Part shown: one piece after another, positions 1 to 5,708 of the stretch
Layout: every line of letters starts with the position of its first letter
Numbering within the stretch: position 1 is the stretch's first letter
NCBI GenBank assembly: GCA_035457505.1
Contig: DATIBL010000036.1
Location: 1 to 5,758 of the forward strand
Length of the DNA: 5,758 bases
Origin: DATIBL01 sp035457505
GTDB lineage: Bacteria > Patescibacteriota > Minisyncoccia > Phycocordibacterales > UBA6899
Direction of reading: 5' to 3'
Notes under the pieces: model-generated
What the model was told of the DNA's origin: nothing
Databases searched by the model: none
Seen by the model: the letters and a program-made list of their open reading frames with translations, nothing else
Position numbers and translations under genes: made by a program

Positions 1-291
1 GGGTGGGGGGGGGTCGCGCTCACGGGAGGGCTCCTTCTGGGATTTGTGCTGTCGTGGTTCCACGCGCTCAAGCGCGCGCCAGCCACGCACGTCGCTGCAC
101 TCCTCGTTCCCGCTACGCTTGTGACGAACGTGCTCTCTGCTGTTTTTGTGACGCATGCGTTCACGGCGCGGCAGGGTATTTCTGCGCTCGCATTCCTGGC
201 TGGGACTGCGCTGATCGCAGTTGCGCTTGAGCGGGAACTTTCCCGCACTTCGGCGCTTGGTACAGACGCTCCTCTTGCCTCGCGCGCATGA
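1..291 (+). CDS. C-terminal part of an unidentified integral membrane protein (5' end outside window)
   Basis: The frame is open from base 1 to the TGA at 289-291, so 96 C-terminal residues are visible and the start lies upstream. A GTG at 46 is available but is probably internal, because the hydrophobic stretch before it continues the protein. Three hydrophobic segments suit transmembrane helices, at visible residues about 5-22, 31-50 and 59-76. They are separated by a short basic loop (HALKRAP) and a short TARQ turn, and followed by a 20-residue polar tail. I recognise no family motif. The stop overlaps the ATG of the DUF6390 gene by 4 bases (ATGA), which indicates co-transcription and probably translational coupling. 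A hydrogenase-related role is only inferred from position. The first codons lie in a G-rich run, so the reading at the extreme edge depends on that run being correct. Confidence 0.6.
   Translation, partial: GWGGVALTGGLLLGFVLSWFHALKRAPATHVAALLVPATLVTNVLSAVFVTHAFTARQGISALAFLAGTALIAVALERELSRTSALGTDAPLASRA
5..13. repeat. G9 homopolymer
   Basis: Nine consecutive G follow GGGT at the window edge. The run lies inside the membrane-protein reading frame, where it encodes Gly codons. It could be a sequencing or assembly weak point or a slippage-prone tract, and the sequence alone does not decide which. Confidence 0.6.
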
Positions 292-1019
292 TCGACAGCC
301 TCGTCCGCTGTTCGCGGTACGCATTTGGTCCGAATCGCCTGCACTATTGCGGTCCGGAGCGGAATGCCGAGATGAAAGGATATATCGACGATTCCGCAAG
401 CGATGCCGGTCTCGGCGAGATTCTCGGCAAGTTCGAGACGATGTATCCGTATCTCTGCCACATTGCCGAAGCGAATAAGATATCCGATCCGCTGGATGCC
501 CGCGTGGTCGAGGCATATTGGGTCGGCAATGCGCTTCTCGACCGCGTGGCGAAGCGGGATTTTTTCCGTCATCTCGTCGACGGACTGCGCCTCAAAGACA
601 AGCTCGGAAAAAGTTTTGTTCTCGTCGAAGACAAGCTCGCGAAGGGCGCGGTTCCGCATCATTCATTCCACGTGTTCGATATCTGGAAGCGGACCGGACA
701 CATCGAACGCGAGCACACCGTCGAGAGCATGGACGAGTGCCGCGTGGCGTGGGGGACAGTCGTTTCTGCCGCAGGTCCGTTCGTGACGGTCTCGACCGAG
801 CGTCTTTTTTATGCGAACGGGAAGCTTGCGCTCGGCCCTGCGGAGCCGCGCTCGCTCGTGCGGCGCCTCGAGAGCGAATACGATATTGAGCAGTTGAAGG
901 CGGGGGATCTTGTGACGATCCACTGGGGCGTGATCTGCGAGGTGATCACGGCACGGCAGCTTGCGTATCTCAAGAAGTATACGCTCCGGCATTTGGCGCT
1001 TGCGAACGAAACACTATGA
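288..1019 (+). CDS. DUF6390 family protein (hydrogenase-associated, function unknown)
   Basis: The product has 243 residues, with no signal peptide or membrane segment, so it is probably cytoplasmic. Recognition rests on several blocks that I associate with DUF6390: RYAFGPNRLHYCGP (10-23), VVEAYWVGNALLDRV (73-87), HHSFHVF (124-130), CRVAWG (151-156), IHWG (211-214) and a C-terminal YLKKYTLRHLALAN (227-240). The closest remembered relatives lie beside [NiFe] hydrogenase genes in actinobacteria. No biochemical role is known to me. The conserved C21 and the H124/H125/H128 cluster could bind a metal, which is inference. The length is close to the family's usual length. The ATG overlaps the preceding stop (ATGA), and the gene's own TGA at 1017-1019 overlaps the ATG of the maturation protease. 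This places it in a coupled three-gene unit whose last member processes hydrogenase, which supports a hydrogenase assembly or accessory role. There is no Shine-Dalgarno sequence before the start, as expected if translation is coupled. Confidence 0.82.
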   Translation: MIDSLVRCSRYAFGPNRLHYCGPERNAEMKGYIDDSASDAGLGEILGKFETMYPYLCHIAEANKISDPLDARVVEAYWVGNALLDRVAKRDFFRHLVDGLRLKDKLGKSFVLVEDKLAKGAVPHHSFHVFDIWKRTGHIEREHTVESMDECRVAWGTVVSAAGPFVTVSTERLFYANGKLALGPAEPRSLVRRLESEYDIEQLKAGDLVTIHWGVICEVITARQLAYLKKYTLRHLALANETL

Positions 1020-1402
1020 GAATCCATGTTTTTGGAAATCCGGATATCGCGATGGACGCGCTGCCGCTCCGCATTCTTCCGGTGCTCCGTGCGCGCGCAC
1101 CGGAGATCGATTTCCGAACGCTTGATCCGAACGAGGAGTGGGATCTCGTCGATCCGTTCGTCGTGATCGATACCGTCGTGGGGATTCCTTCCGTACACAT
1201 CTTCCGCTCGCTCGATGAGTTTGCCGCCGCCCCGACCGTCTCCGTCCATGATTTTGATGCCCTGTTTAATTTGCGATATTTGAAGAAGCTCGGAAAGCTT
1301 GGCGAGGTTCGTATTCTCGGTCTCTCGCCGGAGATTTCTGAAGAGGAGGCGATCGTGCAGGTTTTGGCGATGATCGCCGAGATAAAAAAAGACCCCGCGT
1401 AG
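1016..1402 (+). CDS. Hydrogenase maturation protease (HybD/HycI/HoxW-type endopeptidase)
   Basis: This 128-residue protein belongs to the peptidases that remove the C-terminal tail of the [NiFe] hydrogenase large subunit after nickel insertion. The N-terminal FGNP (6-9) matches the family's GNP loop. The three nickel-sensing ligands known from HybD (E16, D62, H93) have plausible counterparts: D14 in AMDALPLRI, D52 in VVIDTVVG and H78 in SVHDF. The C-terminal block with VRILGLSPE (98-106) and a final helix matches the family pattern. It is shorter than the usual 150-160 residues. The glycine-rich loop normally reading GDDGVG is degenerate here (AMDALP), so it is a divergent member. Its ATG overlaps the DUF6390 stop. 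Its TAG at 1400-1402 lies inside the loop of the terminator hairpin. The likely substrate is the large subunit encoded at 1936-3228 on the other strand. Confidence 0.85.
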   Translation: MRIHVFGNPDIAMDALPLRILPVLRARAPEIDFRTLDPNEEWDLVDPFVVIDTVVGIPSVHIFRSLDEFAAAPTVSVHDFDALFNLRYLKKLGKLGEVRILGLSPEISEEEAIVQVLAMIAEIKKDPA

Positions 1403-1415
1403 ATCGGGGTCTTTT
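1387..1415. terminator. Bidirectional rho-independent terminator between convergent genes
   Basis: A perfect 11-bp stem pairs AAAAGACCCCG (1387-1397) with CGGGGTCTTTT (1405-1415) around a 7-base loop. On the plus strand the stem ends in TTTTCGTTT. On the minus strand it ends in seven T (complement of 1384-1390), so termination looks stronger for minus-strand transcripts. It serves the maturation-protease operon on the plus strand and the DUF805 gene, whose stop is at 1419-1421, on the minus strand. The plus-strand stop codon sits in the loop. Confidence 0.9.
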
Positions 1416-1418
1416 CGT

Positions 1419-1898
1419 TTAGGTATTGAGGATCGCTCGGAACATTTCTCGCTTCGGGTCGGGAGCGGCGCCGTAGACGTTCGGTCCCGAATCGCCGTGC
1501 TTCCAACAGAGGTAGATGACGACCAGCAGCCCTGCGATAGGGACAACAACCGCAGCGCCTGCCCAGCCCGTGACGCCGGTATCGCGGAATCGCCGTGCGC
1601 TCATGCCTACTCCGATCACCGCGAGGCCGAATGAAACGATCCAGCCAATGACGGGAATCATCATCAGGATGTAGCTGGCGACGAGAGCGATGAGCGCGCC
1701 GTAGAAATAGTTCATCTGATCGAGGCGGCCTTCGAAAAGGCGATCAAAGCTGAATCCTTGCGTCGCGTTCTTTGCGTCGGCGGCAAGCTTCTTGATCTCT
1801 GCCTCAGCAGACTGCTTGGGGGCGCCGCCCTGCCCTGATGTCCCCGATCCCTGGCCCGGTTCCGGGGCGCTCGACGGGGTGGTGTTTTGGTCTGTCAT
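1419..1898 (-). CDS. DUF805 family membrane protein
   Basis: This 159-residue protein has the DUF805 signature in order: FEGRLDQMNYFYG at 55-67 (family pattern F.GR.....Y), RRFRDTGVTGW at 102-112 (family R.HD.g.sGW) and GDSGPNVYG at 135-143 (family G..G.N.YG). Three hydrophobic segments fit membrane helices, at about 64-81, 83-99 and 113-131. The first 45 residues form a polar tail rich in Ser, Gly, Pro and Gln that looks disordered. The family has no assigned biochemical function known to me. The gene starts 37 bases after the hydrogenase large-subunit stop on the same strand with no terminator between, so read-through from the hydrogenase operon is likely. A TATTTT hexamer 8 bases before the ATG could instead give it its own near-leaderless transcript. 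No Shine-Dalgarno sequence is seen. Nothing in the protein links it to hydrogenase beyond position. Confidence 0.88.
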   Translation of the reverse strand: MTDQNTTPSSAPEPGQGSGTSGQGGAPKQSAEAEIKKLAADAKNATQGFSFDRLFEGRLDQMNYFYGALIALVASYILMMIPVIGWIVSFGLAVIGVGMSARRFRDTGVTGWAGAAVVVPIAGLLVVIYLCWKHGDSGPNVYGAAPDPKREMFRAILNT

Positions 1899-1906
1899 AT
1901 CTCGTC

Positions 1907-1912
1907 AAAATA
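1907..1912 (-). promoter_or_regulatory. Possible -10 element before DUF805
   Basis: On the minus strand TATTTT matches TATAAT at 4 of 6 positions and lies 8 bases before the ATG. That is nearly the same spacing as the stronger element before the oxidoreductase at 3968. No -35 hexamer is evident. It may be chance in a short A/T-rich gap. Confidence 0.25.
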
Positions 1913-1935
1913 AAGCGATTACTCTGAACCCCATT

Positions 1936-3228
1936 CTACATCCATTTCACTTTGAGGAAATGGGCGGCGCAGGACATGCAGGGATCATAGGCGCGGATCA
2001 ATTTTTCCATCTCCATGCCGAGCTTCTCTCTCTCCATCCCTTCTGCGAGCTTCTGCTCTATCAATTTGCCCACGTCCTGCTCAATGTTGATCTGATTCTG
2101 GCCGGTGGGGACGATCACTTCGCCCTCTTTGACCGTTCCATCTGCGTTCAGGACGACCTTATGATAGAGCGTTCCGCGCGGTGCTTCGACGACGCCGATC
2201 CCGACACCTTCGCGCATGGGCTGCTTCACGAGCGGCTCCGGGGCGAACGTGCGCGATCGCAGGATCTCGGCTGCTTCGTCGATCGAATGCAGGATCTCGA
2301 TCGCCTGAGCGAGATTGTTGTGATACACGTCGGTCGATGGGAAGAGCGTGAGGACGTCTGGGATCGATGCTTTGGTCTTCGGGTGCAGTTTCTCCTTTGC
2401 GATATTGATGCGGGCAAGCGCTCCGACGAGATAACTCTCTCCTTTATATGCGTATGCGGAGGCCTGCGAATACGGAAGTACGACGTGCTCAAGCAGGTTG
2501 CGGTATTCCTTCTCTGGGAACGTCTCGCCGCGCGAGGTCTTGATCGCGCCCTTGATGTATCCGAAATTTCCATCCGGAACGAGGGCCATGTAGTTGGTCT
2601 TGCGGTCAAAATGGAACGGCTGCTTTGCGAAGATCTCGATCAGACGGAGCGCTGCCGGACGGATCGCATCGAGCTTGGCGATCGCATCCGCGATTCCGGC
2701 TGCATCGGGGAAGTGGAGGAATCCGCCGATTGTCGGATACTGCGCATGCACCGAGCGGCCGGCGACGAGCGTCGCGAGGAAATTTCCTGCAGCCTTGATC
2801 CCGAACCCGTCGTCCAAGATCTGATGCTCCTCGGGAATGTTCTCGTCGAGGTCGAGGAACGCATCCTTGCCATAGATGTCGGGGAGCGAAAAGAGATAGA
2901 GATGGAGTGCGTGGTCGCGGATCGTGAGGCCGTGCATCGTGAGCGAGCGGAGTACTTCGGTCTGTTCGGAGGGGGTGATCCCGAGTGCATCCTCGCATGC
3001 CTCGATCGCGGCCATGATGTGCGCGTTTGAGCACGTCCCGCAGATGCGTGCGAGATGTGCGGGGAGCGCCATGACCGGCTTGCCTTTCATGGCTTCGGTG
3101 AAGAAACGCTTGTATTCGACGGTTTGGAATTTCACGTCGGTCACTTTGTCGTTCTCGACCTTCACCGAGATGGAGGCGTCGCCCTCGATCTTGGTGATGT
3201 GCTCCATTGAGAGATCAAATGTATGCAT
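1936..3228 (-). CDS. [NiFe] hydrogenase large (alpha) subunit, group 3-like
   Basis: This 430-residue catalytic subunit carries the Ni-Fe(CN)2CO site for reversible H2 oxidation. The L1 motif RICGTCSNAH (61-70) supplies C63 and C66. The L2 motif DPCMSCAAH (415-423) supplies C417 and C420, so all four metal ligands are present. Other family blocks are EHITKIEG near the N terminus, HALHLYLFSLPD (106-117), GRSVHAQYPTIGGF (157-170), YKGESYLVGALAR (261-273), NNLAQAIEILH (304-314) and VEAPRGTLYH (347-356). The overall look resembles the archaeal and bacterial cytoplasmic (HydA/Frh/Mvh-like) large subunits, and there is no signal peptide. H423 is followed by only FLKVKWM, the expected tail removed by the maturation protease. 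I chose the ATG at 3228 because MHTFDLSMEHITKIEG matches family N termini; the open frame extends to 3477 but would overlap the small-subunit gene. It starts 11 bases after the small-subunit stop, with no Shine-Dalgarno sequence (leader ends TTCTCCCACGC). Confidence 0.96.
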   Translation of the reverse strand: MHTFDLSMEHITKIEGDASISVKVENDKVTDVKFQTVEYKRFFTEAMKGKPVMALPAHLARICGTCSNAHIMAAIEACEDALGITPSEQTEVLRSLTMHGLTIRDHALHLYLFSLPDIYGKDAFLDLDENIPEEHQILDDGFGIKAAGNFLATLVAGRSVHAQYPTIGGFLHFPDAAGIADAIAKLDAIRPAALRLIEIFAKQPFHFDRKTNYMALVPDGNFGYIKGAIKTSRGETFPEKEYRNLLEHVVLPYSQASAYAYKGESYLVGALARINIAKEKLHPKTKASIPDVLTLFPSTDVYHNNLAQAIEILHSIDEAAEILRSRTFAPEPLVKQPMREGVGIGVVEAPRGTLYHKVVLNADGTVKEGEVIVPTGQNQINIEQDVGKLIEQKLAEGMEREKLGMEMEKLIRAYDPCMSCAAHFLKVKWM

Positions 3229-3239
3229 GCGTGGGAGAA

Positions 3240-3743
3240 TTATGACGGTTTTGCTGCCAATTCCGGTCGGAGCTCGGCGACCAGCGCGTTGACCGCTTTC
3301 AAGAAGAGATCCGGATTCATCGGGCAGCCGGGAACTTTTGCGTCCACCGGGACAACCTCTTCGACGGTGAGCACTTTCGGGAGTGCGCCGAATCGCTCGA
3401 CGAGGAAGTCGGTCGCCGCCTTCTGTTCGGCGGTAAAATTGTTGCGCTGTCCTGCGGGCTGGCCGATGCATGCGCACGCGCCGATCGCGACGAGCTTCTT
3501 GGATCGTCCGCGGATGTCCTTGAGCTTCTCGACGTGTTCGGGGGAGGCGATTGCGCCCTCGATGAAAGCGATATCGAACGCGTCCATGATGTTGTTGGTC
3601 TTCAGGACCTTCACGTGGCGGAAATCAAAGATGCGCTTCCACTCCTGCCAGTGGTCGTTCATGAGTTCGGTAAAGACGATCGTCGAATCCTCGCAGCACG
3701 AGAACGAGAACCATCCGATCGCGATCTTTTGTGGAGTGTCCAT
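3240..3743 (-). CDS. [NiFe] hydrogenase small subunit (PF01058 / complex I 20-kDa-like), short, with tandem-Cys motif
   Basis: This 167-residue protein has the fold signature of hydrogenase small subunits and complex I NuoB. It shows an N-terminal IAIGWFSFSCCEDS (7-20), FDIAFIEGAIAS (56-67), KKLVAIGACACIGQPAGQRN (82-101) and VPGCPMNPDLF (137-147). It should carry the proximal [4Fe-4S] cluster that passes electrons to or from the Ni-Fe site of the adjacent large subunit. Candidate ligands are C16, C17, C90 and C140, with C92 extra. The usual CxxC is absent: the position three after C16 is D19. About 167 residues leaves no room for the medial and distal clusters found in longer small subunits such as Pyrococcus HydD, recalled as about 260 residues. 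There is no twin-arginine signal, so it is cytoplasmic. The ATG at 3743 matches the conserved N terminus; an in-frame extension to 3911 has no conserved sequence. It is first in the operon and 11 bases before the large-subunit gene. Confidence 0.92.
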   Translation of the reverse strand: MDTPQKIAIGWFSFSCCEDSTIVFTELMNDHWQEWKRIFDFRHVKVLKTNNIMDAFDIAFIEGAIASPEHVEKLKDIRGRSKKLVAIGACACIGQPAGQRNNFTAEQKAATDFLVERFGALPKVLTVEEVVPVDAKVPGCPMNPDLFLKAVNALVAELRPELAAKPS

Positions 3744-3821
3744 GATTGGGGAAGTGAGAAGGGTACTATCCTTGGGAATAATATTCAGCGCTCGTGCGGC
3801 GCTCTCCTGAGATATGGCCCA

Positions 3822-3827
3822 AGTATA
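3822..3827 (-). promoter_or_regulatory. Candidate -10 of the hydrogenase operon
   Basis: On the minus strand the hexamer is TATACT, identical to the one before the oxidoreductase. It would start transcription near 3815 and leave a leader of about 72 bases before the ATG at 3743. The sequence 17 bases upstream (TTTCTT) is a poor -35. A second possibility is TATTAT at 3778-3783 on the same strand, also without a -35. Confidence 0.35.
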
Positions 3828-3951
3828 AACGAATCGGGTTTCCGAAGAAAGACGAAGCTCCCGCTTGCTCGATCCTGCCCGAGGGGAAGCCCGTACACAT
3901 GACAAAAACATGAAGCATCATCGTCTTCCCCATCATGCGTATCGAAGAATC

Positions 3952-3960
3952 TGGTATACT
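3952..3960 (+). promoter_or_regulatory. Extended -10 promoter of the 2-oxoacid oxidoreductase operon
   Basis: TGGTATACT is an extended -10 (TGn followed by TATACT, 5 of 6 to TATAAT). Its last base is 3960, so initiation about 7 bases downstream would fall at or next to the A of the ATG at 3968. No good -35 is seen, which is common for extended -10 promoters. The spacing predicts an mRNA with little or no 5' leader. Confidence 0.65.
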
Positions 3961-3967
3961 CACGGAC

Positions 3968-5698
3968 ATGAGCGCTTCCTATAACTCCCATGCGCGCGTC
4001 TTCACTGTCGGACTCGGCGGTGCGGCGGGCGATGGCATTCGCGAAGCGGGTCTGCATTTCGGAGAGCTCTTGAAGCACCAGGGATATGAGATCTGCCTCA
4101 CGTCGTATTATCCTTCGCTTATCCGCGGCGGGCACAACTACTCCCGTCTTTCGTTCTCTCGCGAGCCGGTCTTTGCGGATCATCGCTCGATCGACCTTCT
4201 CGTCGCCGTCAACGCGGAATCCGTGCGTTTTCATGCGCATGAACTCGCGCCGGATGCCATCGTCCTTGTCGAGAGCGCGTATCTTTCGGACGTGAAGGAC
4301 GTTGCGCCGCAGGCGATCGCCATTCCGATGAAAGACATCGGCGCGGAGAAGGGCGGCCCGAAGGCTGCATATCCGTCGGCAGCACTCGGCGCATTCGCAC
4401 TCGCACTCGGCGTTTCCGAGGCCGATCTTCCTGGCGTGCTCGCAGCTGCGCTCTCCGACCTTGCGGGCGGGAAGGCCATCAATACGACGATCGCAGAGGA
4501 AGGCTATCGTCGCGCGCGCGAGGCGGGCGTTCCGGATCGGGCCGACATGCGCGAGGGCGCGCGGGTCGAGCATCCGGGCGATCTGATCGAGGGCAATAAG
4601 GCGGTCGGGGAGGGTTTTCTCGCTGCGGGACTCGAGTACTACATCGCCTATCCCATGACCCCGGCAACTTCGCTCTTGCACCATCTCGCCAAGCGCGCCA
4701 TGGAAGGGAAGCTGAAGACGGTGCATCCGGAAGACGAGATCACTGTCATTAATATGGCCCTCGGCGTCGCATACGCAGGGAAGCGCGTCGCGATCGGGAC
4801 GGCGAACGGCGGGTTCGCGCTCATGGAAGAAGCGTTCGCATTTGCGGGAGTCGCAGAATTACCGCTTGCGATCATGGTCTCGCAACGCCAGGGTCCGGCG
4901 ACCGGCGTACCAACGCATACCGGTCAATCCGATCTGCGCTTCATCGTTCATGCGGGCCACGGAGAGTTTCCGCGTCTGGTGATCGCACCGGGCGATCCTG
5001 AGGAGGCATTCAATGCTGCCGCGGCGGCACTCAATCTTGCGTGGAAATATCAGATCCCCGCGATCGTGCTTCTCGACAAACATCTTTCGGAGACCTATCG
5101 CACTATTGCGGTCGATCCATCGAAAGTCGCTATCGAGCGCGGCAAGATCGGCGCAGGCGGCGCCGACTACCAGCGCTATGCGTTCGCAGACGACGGCATC
5201 TCGCCCATGGTCGTGCCGGGCACTCCCGCAACCTGCGTCAAAGCGACGAGCTATGAACACGATCAGTTCGGGATCGCGACCGATGAGCCAGAGAAGGTGA
5301 AGGCGATGCATGATAAGCGTTTTGCAAAGCTCCAAGGTCTCGCGTCCGAATTCGCTTCGCACGACACCGTAAAGACGTATGGCGATCCTGCGAGCGACAC
5401 TGTGGTGCTCTTCTGGGGATCGACCAAGGGCGCCGTGCTTGAGGCTGCCAAGGGGATCTCGCGTCCGGTGAAGTTCGTGCAGATCCTTTGGATGACGCCG
5501 TTCGATACCGAGCGCGTGACGCGCGAGCTCGCGGGAGCCAAGCGCATCATTCTGGTGGAGGGAAATCGCACCGCACAGCTCGCTGGACTCCTGCGCGAGC
5601 ATACCGGTATCGTCGTCACCGACACGATCCTCCGCTACGACTCCGAAGCATTCGAGCCGGAGGCTCTGATGCAGGATTTGAACCGCCTACTCGCATAA
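3968..5698 (+). CDS. 2-oxoacid:acceptor (ferredoxin) oxidoreductase, fused gamma-alpha subunit
   Basis: This 576-residue subunit belongs to the enzymes that convert a 2-oxoacid and CoA to acyl-CoA and CO2 while reducing ferredoxin. The gamma domain comes first (about 10-185), with VGLGGAAGDGIREAG (14-28) and YYPSLIRGGHNYSRL (47-61). The alpha pyrimidine-binding-type domain follows (about 205-400), with YPMTP at 228-232 (family YPITP) and SQRQGPATGVPTHTGQSDL (305-323), where R307 is the expected carboxylate-binding arginine region. A C-terminal transketolase-like domain (about 470-576) includes VQILWMTPF. This gamma-alpha order and length match the two-subunit KorA-type enzymes. No ferredoxin-like Cys clusters are present in this chain. 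The substrate (pyruvate, 2-oxoglutarate or other) cannot be told, so I give no symbol. I chose the ATG at 3968 over an in-frame ATG at 3935 because the promoter -10 lies between them. The beta gene follows after 10 bases. Confidence 0.95.
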   Translation: MSASYNSHARVFTVGLGGAAGDGIREAGLHFGELLKHQGYEICLTSYYPSLIRGGHNYSRLSFSREPVFADHRSIDLLVAVNAESVRFHAHELAPDAIVLVESAYLSDVKDVAPQAIAIPMKDIGAEKGGPKAAYPSAALGAFALALGVSEADLPGVLAAALSDLAGGKAINTTIAEEGYRRAREAGVPDRADMREGARVEHPGDLIEGNKAVGEGFLAAGLEYYIAYPMTPATSLLHHLAKRAMEGKLKTVHPEDEITVINMALGVAYAGKRVAIGTANGGFALMEEAFAFAGVAELPLAIMVSQRQGPATGVPTHTGQSDLRFIVHAGHGEFPRLVIAPGDPEEAFNAAAAALNLAWKYQIPAIVLLDKHLSETYRTIAVDPSKVAIERGKIGAGGADYQRYAFADDGISPMVVPGTPATCVKATSYEHDQFGIATDEPEKVKAMHDKRFAKLQGLASEFASHDTVKTYGDPASDTVVLFWGSTKGAVLEAAKGISRPVKFVQILWMTPFDTERVTRELAGAKRIILVEGNRTAQLAGLLREHTGIVVTDTILRYDSEAFEPEALMQDLNRLLA

Positions 5699-5708
5699 TC
5701 CCATCACC

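Larger units (their letters stand above)
3744..3967. promoter_or_regulatory. Divergent control region between hydrogenase and 2-oxoacid oxidoreductase operons
   Basis: This 224-base spacer separates the two divergent start codons and contains no convincing gene. It holds an extended -10 for the plus-strand gene (3952-3960) and a TATACT for the minus-strand operon (3822-3827). A small hairpin, AGCGC (3787-3791) with GCGCT (3799-3803), lies in what would be the hydrogenase leader. I see no clear operator palindrome. The shared region means the two operons could be controlled together. Confidence 0.55.

Noticed and set aside
809..1549. A 246-codon minus-strand open frame spanning the DUF6390 gene end, the protease and the terminator
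   Set aside because: It crosses a clear bidirectional terminator and overlaps three better-supported genes; its composition is shadow-like.
1792..3030. A 412-codon open frame on the plus strand, antisense to the hydrogenase large subunit
   Set aside because: It lies opposite a gene with all conserved hydrogenase motifs. Its translation has no recognisable domain, and long antisense frames are expected with this GC-rich codon pattern.
3239..3244. CATAAT 10 bases before the large-subunit ATG on the minus strand, as an internal promoter
   Set aside because: It coincides with the small-subunit stop region, has no -35 or extended -10, and co-transcription from upstream explains expression.
3229..3477. 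N-terminal extension of the hydrogenase large subunit
   Set aside because: The 83 extra residues are Arg-rich, resemble no hydrogenase N terminus, and overlap the small-subunit coding region. The conserved start is at 3228.
3744..3911. N-terminal extension of the small subunit to an upstream ATG
   Set aside because: It has no conserved sequence, and the family-like N terminus begins at the ATG at 3743. A candidate promoter hexamer lies inside the extension.
3785..4726. A 313-codon minus-strand open frame across the divergent spacer and the start of the oxidoreductase
   Set aside because: The translation is Arg/Cys/His-rich without domain signatures, and it lies opposite conserved gamma-domain sequence.
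4859..5602. A 247-codon minus-strand open frame inside the oxidoreductase gene
   Set aside because: It is antisense to the conserved alpha domain and shows no family motif.
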